DNA of 64,000 bases from Straminergon stramineum (taxonomy: Eukaryota; Streptophyta; Bryopsida; Hypnales; Calliergonaceae), in contig OY987269.1 in assembly GCA_963920665.1 (NCBI GenBank), positions 9,054,501 through 9,118,500 on the forward strand. The letters are read 5' to 3'. Positions 38,501 through 51,929 of this stretch are shown here, piece by piece. Made by a program: the position numbers and the translations under genes. Every line of letters begins with the position of its first letter. Position 1 is the stretch's first letter. The notes beneath the pieces are model-generated. The model saw only the letters and a list, made by a program, of their open reading frames with translations. It was not told the origin of the DNA and ran no database searches.

Positions 38501-40356
38501 CAGTCACAGTTGCAAGAGCACACTTTTGACCTTTCACTGATCCAGTTAGTATTTGCATTTATCATAAGTACTCCAATGTTATGAGAAAGATCGAATGACC
38601 ACAAGATTCTATGAAGAAAGGATCACCAACTGAAGGCAATAAACCTAAAATAGAAACATGAAGTCTACTACTAGGAAGAAGACTACTATTCATAGAAAAA
38701 GAAGGACCACTCCACGCATCCTCCATTCTCCAAGCACATGCACAAATCAGCATAAGTATCACCCATTTGGCAAAAAAAGGGACTTAGTAGCTCCAGTCAT
38801 GAAACATCATCTCCCACCGAGTATAACCTAATCTTGAAATTGAGTGCCATCTTCCAGGCCAAAAATCCTACCCTCAAGATAGAGAATCTTTCGTAACACC
38901 TTAAAACAAAGATGCACAAGAAATCGCACAAGAAAGGTAGCCTAAACCCTTTAACATTAAACCATAGACCGGACAAGACAACCCTAAAACAAACTTCTTG
39001 CAAAATCCAAGTGCCCCTATTCAAGGGTGCAATTGGGAGACAAGTTGTTCATGCAAACTAACAACATTGTGCTTTAGTTTCAAAGATTGATACCCTAAAC
39101 CCTAAGCTTGAGAATGGATCAAAAGTATTGTCAAATGCTAGATTAATTACCTCTAAACAGAAGGTTTCACCATAGTTGCAAGCACACTCCAAAAGATCGA
39201 TACAATGTAGTAAATCCTAAACCAAAAATGCAAATCCGCACCAATATATAACGAGGGTTGTGACAGGGTGCAATTTGCTCGTCACTACATCCTTCACAAG
39301 GAGTCAACATTGGTAGGAGCACATGGTAAAGTCAATTTTGACTATGAAGCTTGGACTTGGGAATGGCAATACAAATGTGTGAATCTCAGATGCGTTGTGT
39401 GCGTATCTTGTTTCACTCAAGCCGAAAAGACAATCTTGGTGCGTCGTAGACAAATTGATTTTCTTGCAACTCAAACCCTGACCCCCTGGATTTTGTTTAC
39501 CCTAAACCCTAGAGTATTCAAACCAAAACGCCAAATCATTGGAATAAACCATCGATGACCAACGTTCCCACCAATGCCTAGTGCAATAAAAACCAACAAT
39601 AGAACCAATAAGGTATGTGCTATAAGAGTACTCCAAGCCACTAGAGGTATCCTAACCTACAAGGCAATCACTTAAATGAACTAGTGAATTATATATATTT
39701 TGTATAGTAGAATACTATGGACATAGTAATAAAAATTTCTATTCTTTCACCTTGACCAATATGCCAATCACAAGGTAGCATTTCTAGACTTTGGGCCAAA
39801 AATAAGAATTTAAAGGGGGATATTTTAGGACTACTACAATGCCATTTTCGATACCCTCTATTACTCTAAATCCATTTACAATTTTTTGCCCCCATGTTTT
39901 TAAAATACCCTATCATTTGTTCACACATATGTTGCTACTCCAACCGCTCACTACTCCCCCCAAGTAGAGATCCAATTATAAATTTATCAAAAATTAATCC
40001 ATGACCTTCATATTCTAAAGGGGGTCATTATAGGCAAAAAATTTAAAGACTAGTTTAGGAATTAGGTTACAATTTAATGTGGTTACCTTAGTCAATCTTT
40101 CATAGCTATTCCATCTCTATTTCTATTTTATTTCCCTTTCATTTTTCTCCCTGCAATATCATTTTCTTGACATATTCAACCTTACACTAATGCAATGTAG
40201 TCTAACCTTGGCTTGAACTTTGGTTCATCTATACTTCTTAATGATCTTGAATTGTAGGTCCAATGATCATCAGCTTAATAATTATTTTTTGACATAATGA
40301 AAAGTTGCATTTCTTGGTTGTACAAGAACCTTGATGTCATTTAGCAGATACTTTGA
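35513..40356. other. Gene-free stretch
   Basis: Several short frames (for example 37624-37905 minus and 39268-39558 plus) have ordinary-looking amino-acid content but no recognisable family, no start context and no plausible splice partners. I treat them as unsupported. The strand is A-rich from about 37000 to 39100, with several AACCCTAAACCCTA-like words. Confidence 0.4.
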
Positions 40357-40560
40357 TTAACCCCTAAAGGACCAATTTGCATTTTTTGGCTACATAGAAA
40401 TTTTGGGCAAGTAAGTGTGACTTGAGATTTCCATATTTTTGGCCTAAATTTTAAGAGAAAGTGGGGACAAAGAATATCTTTCATATGTACTAAATTTCAT
40501 GGCATTTGGAAATATGAGTCAAAAGTTATGGCCTAATTTGTTGTTGTTTTTTGTAAATGG
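40357..40560. mobile_element. Left end of a TTAA transposon copy
   Basis: TTAACCCCTAAAGGACCAA and the next 190 bases match 34012-34205, including GAGTCAAAAGTTATGGCCTAAT. No matching right end is found nearby, so this copy is truncated or interrupted. From here to 41770 nothing else is recognised. Confidence 0.65.
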
Positions 40561-41770
40561 GCAATCTATGCCTTGAACCCACAATCATCTTACTATGGGA
40601 TAAAATTGTAGATTAATATTTTAATATTGTGTTTTGTATGATGGATACATCTCTAACTCGACTTGCAATAAGACACAATAACTAAACATCAAAATCCAAA
40701 ATTATGTTAGACTAGACAACCATATCCTTGTCTTCTTAAATCCTTTTGTAGAAAGAATTCAACCATGATTGGCTTAAGCCAATGTTTTAATTTTCCAAGA
40801 TGCATCTCCAAGACCACGTAGCCCATCTCTAAGATTATAGTGTTGTCAAATAAATTTGAAGGTTGATACTATTTCATGAATTCAAAGGCCAATATTCTTA
40901 GTGTGTGCAAAAATTACTTCTTGAGGAAGGAGTGGTTGGATGTGACCAAACTTCATCTAACCATATTGTTAGATCATTCTACTATAATGAGAATTTAGTT
41001 GTATTTGCAATTTTTGAATCTTGCTAGATGCCTTTTTTTTTGTCCATCATGCAATTCTAATGTACTTTTTGATTGTATTGATGCAGGAATAGAAGCTCAG
41101 AATTGATCACTTTGATGATGAAAGATCTCAGAGAAAAAGGTATATATCAATGTTGAAATTTGCTTTCAAGTGTTCTACAATGATGGTGAAAGTGAGTATA
41201 GACATTGCCACATTGGTTGTGAAGATATTCTCATAAACTTCATTGTCCAAAAGAAAATTGGCCATGAATGGAATCGAATCAATCATGACAAGATATTTGG
41301 CACAAGGATATGAGGCAACGTTTGGGAAGTTTTTTGAGTTTTACCAACTATTTTCTTTCAATTCCCAAATTGAACTGTTTTTTCAAGATTAGAGTCTAGT
41401 TATTTTTTCTATTTTCTACTCAAAATCGATTTGTTTTTGTTTTTTTCCACCAGCTTTTGGCCGATGATTTAAAATTGCAACTGTTTCTTTTACCAATTCC
41501 ATTGGCTAACTTTGAATAAGCAGTCAGTTCTTCCTGGACACTGATATGAGGTTCTATTAGCTACTAATCAAGGCAACTATGGATGCAGGCCACCGAGATG
41601 TCAACTACAACACATCTACAAGTGAGGAACTATTGAATTATGTTGGTTGTTTTTTCTAAAATTTTCATGACAATCATATAATTTTGAGTGTAGCAATCAT
41701 TAACAATGCATTTTTTTGGTCTACATGTCTTTCAATCATCATTTGCTAAGGCATAGACTAACACATTATG

Positions 41771-41985
41771 GTACCATCAAGAGAAAGGGGTGTTTTAAGT
41801 ATAGTCCTAGTAGTATAGTTGTTTTTTAAGTAATGACCTATAAGGAGTCTTTTAAGTAAATTTTACTAAAAACACATATATTTTTAGTCAAATTTTACTT
41901 AAAAGACTCCTCATAGGTTATTACTTTAAAAAAAAGACTATACTACTAAGACTATACTTAAAACACCCCTTTCTCTTGTAGTGGG
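41771..41985. mobile_element. Fold-back MITE with CACTACAAGA-type end
   Basis: Two arms of about 90 bases are near-perfect inverse copies (CAAGAGAAAGGGGTGTTTTA ... CACCCCTTTCTCTTG), separated by a short A/T loop. The right arm ends in CTTGTAGTG, the inverse of CACTACAAG, a sequence typical of CACTA-derived elements in plants. No genes. Confidence 0.8.
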
Positions 41986-42373
41986 TATTCGAGGGAGAAA
42001 CAACAATTTTCAGCACATTATTCAAGCCAATTATGATGAAGATTGCACCAGTTATGGAAGCCACTACCACTACTAGTTGTAGCAAGTGCTTTTCAAAATT
42101 TGGATGGTATGCAGTTGTTGCTTGTAAGTTTGTGAAGAAATCTTGATTGAATAAGTGAGTAGTTTTGGGGGTCATTTGTTTTTATAAAATTTTCTACACA
42201 TCATTGTTGAATCTTATGAATGTCATGAATGAATTACAAGGCTAAACAATTGATGTCACCAATGCAGGAGCAAGTCACAATAGAAACAAGTTGTCTCAAT
42301 TAGTCTAGAAAAACCATTCATGTTGTTGGTGTAAGTGATTGAAAGCAAACAGTGAGGGCTTTTGTAGATTATG

Positions 42374-43965
42374 GGGTGATTGCAAGAAATGTCTATCCTA
42401 TTTTTCGTCACACATTCAATGTAGAAGTTGTTTTGTGCTATAAGTATTGCAAAAATAATTGGATGAATATGAAATTTAGAAGTAAGCCTTCTATAGCAAT
42501 AGAAAATGTACTTGAATTCTTTCATTTTTTTCAAAATTAATTCAAAAGGAGGGATTTATTTTTTGAATATTTGTAACACATACGGTTTTGGTGGTTTTTA
42601 GTACTAGGTGATTGCAAGAAACACTTGTCCTATTTTGTGTCACATGATGTATGCTGATTTTGTTTTGCCCATTACTTTTGTGCTTTGGCTCCAAATGACT
42701 CAAGATTTGTAGGGAAGGTACTCATGACTATCATACACCTTACATAATTTTTTCATAATTTCCAAAAATAGTTTACTATCCCAAAATAGACCCCAATTCT
42801 ATGTCACAATTGCTAATTTGGAGGTTTTTAGTACTATTTAGAACCCCCAAAACAGATTTTGAGTTGAAATTTGGATGAGGAGGTCTTCTAGTAGACTAGT
42901 AGCTATTCTAGGAAGGAATTTTAAAAATAGTGAATTTTTTGTGGTGTAGAAGTCTACAAAGTGAGCTTCTTTCTACTGGCATTTTGTAACATATAAAATA
43001 TTATTTTGGTAGTTTTTTTGGTGAATGACCATCTCCATAGGGTTGGTGCGTGTGGGGTTTGGTGCAAATGGACAATTTTCTTTTGTGTGTATTTACTTGT
43101 TTTTACTATTTTTCCTTAATTAAAACATCAAGGTATGTATTTTCTCGAGACTTAGCACTTTTCTAGTTCTCCTACTTAGAGAATTTTTCTATGCAATTCC
43201 TTCCATGGGTACCTTAATACTAAAGGTATATACATTAATCATATTTTTTTTATTTTTTAAAAATTAATTTTCTAATTTTAAAGTACTCCCCAAAAAATCA
43301 GCAAAACGCAATAAAATTGACAAGTGTTTCTTGCAATCACCCTACTATCGAGTACCTTTTTTGAAGAGTTACACCATCAAATTTGGTAGGAGAGCTCTTC
43401 TATTAGAAATACACCTTCTCAAAGGGATTTCCAAAAACATGTTCCAAGTGTGTTTTACATTGGCCTAAAGTGTGCTATATTCAGGTTGAGTTTATGTTGA
43501 ATTAAAAATATTTTTTCAGTTCTAGATTTGATTTTCTTTCTTTGCTCTTAGTTGGCAACAATGGACATTTTAAAAATAAAATCTTCAAGTGACTTTTCTA
43601 ATTTAAAAAAAATAGAAATGTTGAAGTCTCATTTTCTAGCGTGAATTGTAGGCTTTTAGCTTGTGGCTCAAAATAGTATTTCAAGGTATTCTAAAAGACT
43701 AAATAGTACTAGTATAAGTACATAGTGCATCCAATCTATTAATGTGAACTACTTTTTATGGTGAATTAAGTGTTTCCATCCGTCCTTGCCATCCAATGAT
43801 GAATATCACAAGTTGTCAAAATAGTAGATTTGGAATCCAATCAATTGTCTAGATTTCTTGTTCTATGCTTTCAATATTATTGAAGGTGATTCGTAGTACA
43901 AAAAGTACTAAAAGGTAGAAAATAAAAAACACAACAAATAATACAAGTGTTTCTTGCAATCACCC
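42374..43965. mobile_element. Nested inverted-repeat element
   Basis: GGTGATTGCAAGAAA(C/T) occurs four times: forward at 42375 and 42607, reversed ending at 43342 and 43964. The inner pair shares 23 identical bases and is flanked by TACTA on both sides (42602-42606 and 43343-43347), implying an inner 736-bp element. The outer pair may be a second copy into which the inner one inserted. The open frames on both strands near 42260-42540 are unsupported. Confidence 0.65.
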
Positions 43966-45113
43966 TATAATTATGTAAACCATGTAAATCATGTAAGCTC
44001 TCATACACTTTTCAATGAGTATTAGAGTTTGTTGACGTTTTGGCATTTGAGAATAGAAAGTCATTAGGCACCTATGATAGTAAACCATTGTACAGCTCAA
44101 TGTACTCAAAGTTAGATTTGTTGGATTGAGTTTCTATATGATGATTGATATTCTATGATTTATTGATGATTAAATTTGTAAGCTTTATAATTTATACATT
44201 TGTATGTGTTGAGTTTTGTACTTTGAATAATAAAAAAAAATAGAAAAATAATTGAATTTTTTATATTTGTGTCAAAATTAACTAAGTGGAATTTTTTAAG
44301 AATATATCACTTGTTGTCACAATGCAAATTGTTTTGTTAAATAAATGTATTTATTATCATTATTTTAATTGGGTATGATTGAACTCACTTGAAGAAAATG
44401 AATAGGGAATTTAAAATAGGGAAGAGATTGTAATGAGAACCGCATAGTTCAATTCAACGATAATGCTTTAGTTATTAATCAATTTAAGATGTCTTGCAGT
44501 TTGTCACAGCTCATAAACGTAGGTAGTGGGTTGAATGTTTAGCTTTATACATTATTTTGCTAGTAGTGCCAAATCACAAGCTATTTGTACTACTCAATGA
44601 ATCCAATGGGGCTCAAACCTAAATTCAACATGATGGCAAAAACTTAAACAATCAACCAAGTCCATGACTTGGTGACTAAATATACTTTCATGTGGCTTTT
44701 ATCACCTTTGTTTGTTGATTGTGGGATCCTATTTTCTAATATTTTTTTTTCTTTTGAGATAGTTCAATATTTTATTTAGCTTTGGATAAGGTATTAAAAT
44801 GAAAGGTGATGTTTGATTTTTCTTTTGAATTTTGAAGGATTGTAACTCCATTTAGGAAACATAAATAGAATCATATGAGAAAAGAATGGCCAATGGTTGA
44901 TATTTGCCCCATGTGGTGTAGTATAGGATTGAAATTCACTTGCTTAGGTGGATAAGGTGGATGATAAGACTATAAGAGGTGACCTTCTTTATCCTCTTCC
45001 ATGATATAGTTTTATTTGTTTGTCGAACTTTTGAAGAGCCGCACACAACTTTGTATTGTGAGTTTTGAAATTTAAATTTAGGAGGGTTTTCTATCTTATT
45101 GTCGTGCCCCTTA
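43966..45113. other. Gene-free AT-rich spacer
   Basis: No gene, terminal repeat or array is recognised. Confidence 0.4.
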
Positions 45114-46412
45114 ATGACACTTATCACCTTAAATTCACCTTCTAGTGCTTTCCAAGTACTTCACCCTTTAGTGACACCAAGGGTCATGTTCTCCTAACAC
45201 TGCACATGCCACACATCCACAATGTTAGGTTCCAACTCAAGTCACAGGGTTCCCCATTCCTCCGTGACTCCCAACACTTCCATTCCAACCTTTAACTCTC
45301 ACAAGACACCGGACATGTCATTTGATGACATGGGGCGGAACTTCCATTAATGTCCAAGCACTTGGTGGAGGCACTACTTCCCACCAATGCTAACCACCTT
45401 TGAATGGGACCCAACTCCCCACTAGGCCTAACCCAACTCATTTCAGGACTCACTAATCGAGACTCACCAAACAGGAGACACACCATGGCCTAGTGTGGAG
45501 TGGGACACCACCCAACCAGTATCAAGGAGTGCACAAGCACTCCACAGTAACACATAGGTGGTGGTGAGGCTCCAACACTAACCTCACCACCCGGGACCAC
45601 TTAGGCTCACCATGGCACCATCCGGGAGGGAAGAGGGAGACCACTCCTCCTCATAGTACTCTATGCAGGATTCGGCGGCCCCCCGCCCATACTAGAGGTC
45701 ACCGAGAACCCCCAAATGCTCCTCATCTAGGAAGACCACCCAATTCCAAGTGGTATCCTCCAAACCGGACCCCCAAAGACTCCCGATCTTTCCATCGGGA
45801 TAACTTTTAGCACAGAGCTCCAAATCCCAAATGCGAGACCATTTTAGTAATCTAAATTTTTTGTAGATTACCGTGGACTATTCACTTTCTCCAATATGAT
45901 AAGTATTGAGGAAGTTGTGGCCCTCCAAAGGTACGAGTCCCCTGAGAGGTGTAGTTCTCCGGGACTCCACCCTCTTTGGATGACCATAGCTTTTAGCTCA
46001 CATCTCATCTCCTCATGAGCCTTATCATTCTAGAAATCTTGTCTCCTTAGCTTTCCAATGATATGCCACATGCCCTATTTGGCTCAAAGTAATCCTCCCA
46101 AACCGTGTTTCCCACGTCCCCATGCCTCAGAACATAGCCAGGACACTACCAACTTTGAGGAGCCATAACTTTTGACTCCCAACTCGGATTCTCACGTTCT
46201 TGGAACCCGTAGATGCGTCTTCTGACAAGCTTTCTAAGAATGTGTCACACGCACCCTAATTCGTCCGGATCAGAGAACTACAACGCTCTGATCACTCAGG
46301 ACTCCTAATCCCCCTCACCCCTTCTCTTGCAAGGCTTGGGGAGTCTCCCCAACGTCCCCCTTGCTCACCAAGGTAGCACGACACACCTCTTGATGAGGGT
46401 CATGACACTTAT
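45114..46412. mobile_element. GC-richer 1.3-kb insert bounded by an 11-bp direct repeat
   Basis: ATGACACTTAT occurs at 45114-45124 and again at 46402-46412. The sequence between is much richer in C than its neighbours, with CCACC/CTCCC words, and contains short inverse ends (GTCGTGCC near 45101, GCACGACAC near 46378). It could be a solo LTR or a retroposed segment with its target duplication. No coding domain is evident. Confidence 0.4.
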
Positions 46413-48559
46413 TGTGATTTCAAAAAGATATTATTCACTCCATTTGAAGTTTCTATATGAAAGTTATGCTTGATAGAATGAAAGAGGCATTAGATGTTTT
46501 TCAGTAGCTCTAGAGAGCCATTTCAAGCCTATTTCCGTAGCAGTGAGGGAATGGTTGACTGTTGTCAACAGTTGTAACAACTAAAAATAATACTTTTTTT
46601 TTGTGCCTTGAAATTAAAAAAATTTAAAAATAAATAAAAATCTAACGTGGTGGCCTTCCAACCACCTCAGCACGTTGAGGTGGCACAATAGTAGCGCAAT
46701 TCTCCGAGTTCCCCACTACAAGGAATTCACAGTCTTCTACTGGGGCCAGATCTCTTCTAGTGGGTTAACTACAATAGAATTTGTACTCAAGGCAAAATTT
46801 TCAAACGCTCATAACAGTTTGGTTAGAAAGTATTTAGTTTTGAGATTTGGTATGATTATATATTGATTATTTCTTTCCAAAAAGAGAATTTCTATTGGCT
46901 TCTTCCCCCATATCAAACTCCTATTACCCACTTCCCCAACCTTTGCTTGTAATTAGGTTTGAATGACTCCTTTTGTAGGACTTTTATTGTTCTCCACCAC
47001 TCCCTTGTTTTGTATAGCTTCACAAGTAAGTGGTTTGGTATTATAAACAACAACTTTGATTCTTTGAAACAAGTTGAAATGAAATGGATATAAAAACATG
47101 GAACTCAAGCAACATGGAATCAAATGAAATTTTACAAAAACAAAAGGTTTTATTATTGGTTCTTGACATTCGAAAAGAAGGGAGGCTCATTTTAGCTCTT
47201 AAGTCTAAGGGGTTTTACTTTCATGTAAAAATCAACTACAAAACTACTAAGGTTTTTAATTTTTCAAAGTAATAGAGTTGTAAATTTAATATAATAAAAT
47301 GTTATGATTATTACTTTTCTATTAGTCACCTAGACACCTACAAGTGTTTCCATGACATAGGAGTGATAAGACTAATGTTACCAAACCCTATGGCCCTATC
47401 CATGAGGGTTAGTTACATCAATCCTATTTATTTATTTTGAATGGAGTGGGACTAATATTCAAATGGTTAGTTATTCATAGTATTGAAATAGCTGCATACT
47501 TCTCTTAATTTTAGGAATAAAATATATTTTTGAGATTGTGTATAACTTTTTATTCTTTTTAAAACAAAATTTAAGTCAAGTAATGTCAAATCTATTGCAT
47601 TTATGAGTTCTTAAATTCTTCATTAGTTAGCTACAATTTTTCTATGTATTTATAATTAGGTAATAGGTATCAAAGTATGTCCATCTTGCTTTTTGCAAAG
47701 TTTTTTGAAAATCTTGAAATTGAATATTTTATTCCAATGTGAATTTTGTACCTATAACAATGATTTCTTGATTTTTAATTATAGAAATTCTAGATTAATG
47801 TCTATAATATTCAAGATTGATCTATATAGTGAAAACACCCATAACCATCCAAATAAATAATTCAGCAAGTGGAGGCACCTTTTTTAAGGGAAAAACATTT
47901 TTGTGCTATTAGCATTTGAAAATCATGAATAATCAAAAAATTAAATTAAATATTGAAAGAAGACATGTAATTACTATGAATTTTCAAAGTGATAGCTCTA
48001 TGCATGCTTCCCTTTGCCTTTGTAATTCTCAGAGCATAGCCATCCATTCCCTGCAAACACGACTAGGGGAATGGGGTGGTTCGAGCCCTACTCCTCCCAA
48101 GCATCTTCTATGCCCTAGTCATTCCCGCCCTTGAGACACGCCAAACGAAGTCAATCTCAAAGCATTAATGGTTTGGAAAACCAAGGAACCAATCAACATG
48201 CTAATTGATTAAAAAATGCAAGATATTATGTATTGTAGCATGCAAACTAACGAACTAACAAAATAAAGCAACCAAATAAGAAGGATGGTGGGGATGGTGG
48301 GGACGGTGTCCTAGTGTTTGCCAAGAGACTTTTGGAGTGACTAGTCTCTTTTAGTCTTGGGCTAGATCCTCGGTGAACTACTTTTTTGTCACCGGACCTG
48401 CCGTAGAACGGGCCGGCTAGCTTGGCGTGAATGGGTGGCGATGCTCTTAGTTTGTCACATAACTTGATCATAAATTAAACCCAAATCAAGATAATCAACA
48501 GTCAACTATTAGCAATTAATTGACGGAATGATTTAATAGTATTTTTTAGGACACTTTCA
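46413..48559. other. Gene-free stretch with minor repeats
   Basis: A 59-base inverted segment (CCCACTACAAG ... CTTCTAGTGGG, about 46710-46770) resembles a tiny CACTA-type MITE. A GC-richer patch at 48050-48440 has no recognisable content. Otherwise AT-rich. Confidence 0.4.
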
Positions 48560-48574
48560 ATGGAAATCTACTTT

Positions 48575-48935
48575 CTAAGGGAAGATGTTAATTCCTTGCC
48601 CTCAAGCAAAAAGGCGGGGGGCTATTAGTGAGGCCTTTGCTTGCCTGTTTCAAGGGCCCAACTTGGGCCCCGTTCTTCCCCATCGTCCCCAACTCCTTTC
48701 CCAGCAACCCGTCCTCCAAACTCCCATCCCATCCCACTCTAGATCACCTAAGGATTCCAATCACCTTCCAAGTTCAGCTGCTTCATATTGCCTCTTGTCC
48801 CTTTCAATAAACCATTTCCATGTCTCGCTTTCCTTTTGCATCAAGAGTTTTGATTTAAAATTCCATTTGAAAAACTTCTTAAGCACTACTTATCTTTTAA
48901 GGAATGTTGATATCTTTATCAATAATTTTTTTAAC
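48575..48935 (+). repeat. GC-rich interspersed repeat copy A
   Basis: Shares with copies B (51930-52165) and C (54478-54850, inverted) the run GAGGCC(T/C)TTGC(T)TGCCTGTTTC, a GGGCCC(A)-centred core, CCCCAACTCCTTTCCC and, with C, a long 3' part ending in TCTTTTAAGGAATGTTGATA. Frames across it are repeat-derived and not maintained between copies. Confidence 0.75.
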
Positions 48936-49120
48936 AAATGCAACTTGGCTCTTTAGAACTCTATAGGCCTCTTTTACAATAAGTCATTTAGGGTAGTTTT
49001 GTTTTTATGTATGAGAATTAAATCTAATTTTTTTTTGATAAATTCACTTTTAGTTGATGCTTTGTAATTGGTCATGCATATAGTGGGTACCCCAAAATGC
49101 CACTCTTTGCTATTGTGCCC

Positions 49121-49121
49121 A

Positions 49122-49153
<32 letters not shown>
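49121..49153. repeat. (ATT)n microsatellite
   Basis: About eleven ATT triplets. The poly-Ile frames on both strands come from it. Confidence 0.95.
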
Positions 49154-49154
<1 letters not shown>

Positions 49155-49349
49155 CTAGTCAAATTTTCATATTTTCTATTGGCAAGTGAAGGGAGGTTCG
49201 AAGGAACTAAAGAACACAACATTTGGATACCGTATGCAAAAGTTATGAAGGGTAAAACAAATATTTGGTAGATGTTCTAAAATCAATTTCTTCAATCAGT
49301 GTACATATGGATTTTGGAGATGTACACAGGGTGATGATGGCGGTTTTAT

Positions 49350-49440
49350 TTATTTATTGACAGAAATGAAACGAAATTTCATTGCAAAGAAGGAAAATGA
49401 CAAGCCAACTAGCCACAAGTGGCCTAGCCACAGACATGAT
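49350..49440 (-). mobile_element. Possible LINE 3' end
   Basis: On the minus strand: GTGGCTAGGCCACTTGTGGC, then GCAATGAAATTTCGTTTC, then an (AATA)n-like tail. This resembles plant LINE 3' ends and the stretch at 15805-15893. No coding part remains. Confidence 0.4.
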
Positions 49441-49458
49441 GGCGGACTAAGTTAACCC

Positions 49459-50411
49459 TTAACTCCTAAAGGTATTTGACTATGTTTTCACCAAAAATGC
49501 TCCAAAACTGTCATCTCTAGTACAAGTACCAAATTTTAGAAAAAAATACATTTTTGGACAAATGTAACTGTAGCATCTTGTAGTACGTTGGTTTGGGAAG
49601 ATGCAGAAAAAATTTCAGAAAATTCCACCGTTTGGATTGCAAAATATTAGCATTTGAAGTGACAAAAAGTCATTTTTTGGCATTGTGAAAATCCGGGCAG
49701 CTGCACTTCACAAGGTCAGATCATTATGAAAAAATGTCCAAATGGTTGTAACTCTTTGGATTCATTCTCCAACTCATGTTGGCTACATGGTTGAAAAATT
49801 TTAGATCATTTGGAATTGCACAACATATAGGAAAAAATAGTAAGTTGAAAGAAGTAGAGAATGATTCAAAATACTAAATTGTTAATAATTTATTTATGGA
49901 ATTGAAAAATTCCAATCCCAATGGTGAAATTGTTGTAATAAACAATATACACCTCACCTTTATTAATTTTTTTCCAAAAATATGAAAAATTGAGTTAAAT
50001 AAAGGTCTTCAAAGTTTATTTTAGATTAGAGATTCCATTACTACCCACAAACTACCCACAACTAAAACTCTTCATAACTTTCATCTCATAAATCAAAATG
50101 GAATGATTCAAAGCTCTCCATGAATATATAAATTAGGAAAAAATATTCCAAATTTTTATTTTAAAAGAAAGTGATTTTTAAAGAAGTTTTTCTTTTGCTC
50201 GGGCTGCCCGATGAGCAATGAAAACAACATATCATACAATAACTTTTTAACCATGTATTCAAAAGTTATGAAAATTGTTGGGTCTTAAAGCTACTCCTCG
50301 GGCACATGTTGTGTGAAAATTTCAAAGAAAAAAAATTAAAATTCCATTCATAGTGAGCTGCCCAAAATCACTATGTTGCCAAAAAACACCGTTTGGTCCT
50401 TCAAGGGTTAA
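49459..50411. mobile_element. TTAA-flanked DNA transposon, 953 bp
   Basis: TTAA at both limits (49459-49462 and 50408-50411), with imperfect inverse ends CTCCTAAAGG and CCCTTGAAGGACC. The left part matches the reverse complement of 1-193 and the right part matches 35280-35512, so the family is shared across the window. No transposase is visible. Confidence 0.75.
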
Positions 50412-50783
50412 ACATCGACATGGACGCTTCGTGTCCGATAGATGACAAAAACCTCTCTTCTGGATGTAAGAAAGCTTCTTACATCCATTTTTGTGTGTGA
50501 AAGTGGTAATACAATTCTGCTGCATTAGGGAAATCCAGGAACAGGGTCATTGAATGCATTCTCATTATTAGGTGGTGCAAATTGCAAGAAAATGTCAAGG
50601 AGATTTATATGAACAGTCATAGAGCCATTGCTGCCCTTCTTTCAATTTCCATGAGGACAGCAAGTAATGCATGCTTTCCCACAAGTCTCTGTTCAATGGA
50701 GGAATAGTGTATTCAATTGCAGTCAGCGGCAACATGCGCTACTGTTCACTGCCCGCTTCCTTCCACGGTTACCAATCCGTCGT

Positions 50784-51764
50784 TTAACCCCTCACCGCCT
50801 GAAGTCCAAACATGTGTGAAAGCTGACTTTCTTTTCAAGTCCTATAAGCCTAAATCTCAATGAGGTTTGAAAATCTCAACCATACAATATTGTAGTGTGC
50901 ATGTTGTAGATGGTGTGAAAAAAATTTGGGGTCATTTGACCGTATAGATTGAAAGATTATAATGTTTGAGTGTTGAAAAAAGATGCTGAAATTTTCTTAA
51001 AAACATATTTGGAGGTGAAATTCGATTTCTAAACCTACTCAAATGAAAAAAAATTTAAACTACAAAGTGATTCAAACCAAAAGACCAACACTTTGGTGAA
51101 AAAAAATCTCATTCAATTGACTCATTGTGTCTGCAAAATTGTTTTAAAATGTCAAAAAACAATGAAAAAAGTAGCAAAAAATCACATCTATGTTTGAACC
51201 TCCCTCTACTAAAATGATTCTCAGTCACTCATAACCTTTTGGATTCATATGAAATTTTAATCTTATAAACAAGACTAGTATGCGCAACTTTTCCAACAAA
51301 AATTATTGAAAACGGACCATGTATGAAGAAGTTATAAGCCACTGAAGTTCATTGTAATGCAAAAATGTTTGGATTTTGAACTTCGAATTGCTCCCAAACA
51401 TTCAAAACAACTTGGATTGACATGAAAATTTTACCACAATAACTAGGCTTTTTTGGGAAAAAAATCCAACAATTTTGATTGAAAACTAACATTTGATGAG
51501 AAAGATACAAACCCCCGAAGTTGCAGCCATCAGAATGTAGTGAGGTGAACTCAAATTGAACCTGTGAACTTCGAATGGCTCTCAAAAACTCAGTACATCT
51601 TGGATTGATCTGAAAATTTTACCACTGAAACTAGACTAATATGCGCAACTTTCCCAACAAGTTTTATTGAATTCGGACATTGGATGCAAAAGTTACAGCA
51701 CTTTGAATTTTACTGCCAGACTATGAGAGGACACTTTTCGTCCCCTCAGGTGGTGAGGGGTTAA
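50784..51764. mobile_element. TTAA-flanked DNA transposon, 981 bp
   Basis: TTAA (50784) then CCCCTCACCGCCTGA. The right end, reverse-complemented, is CCCCTCACCACCTGA next to TTAA (51761-51764): 14 of 15 terminal bases pair. Inside are about 2.8 diverged tandem copies (period roughly 170-190) with ATGCGCAACTTT(T/C)CCAACAA. No coding capacity. Confidence 0.82.
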
Positions 51765-51929
51765 GGGTTAAAGCTTCTCACTCGTGTAGAACCAGCACCA
51801 AACAATCCAAGTCCAAAGTCTGGTTCAGACTTCGAGCTGGCTGGTGGCTCCAGAAAGCGCGTCTCTCCCCATTGGACCGACCAAAGCCGCTGGCAGACTG
51901 TTCGCTCGCCTCACGGCTGTGAATGTCTG

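Noticed and set aside
48585..48956. 123-residue Pro/Ser-rich frame, and similar frames at 51844-52253 and 54489-54953
   Set aside because: These are three copies of the same GC-rich repeat; the frames differ between copies and exist on both strands.
49121..49153. Possible transmembrane poly-Ile protein
   Set aside because: Product of the (ATT)n microsatellite.
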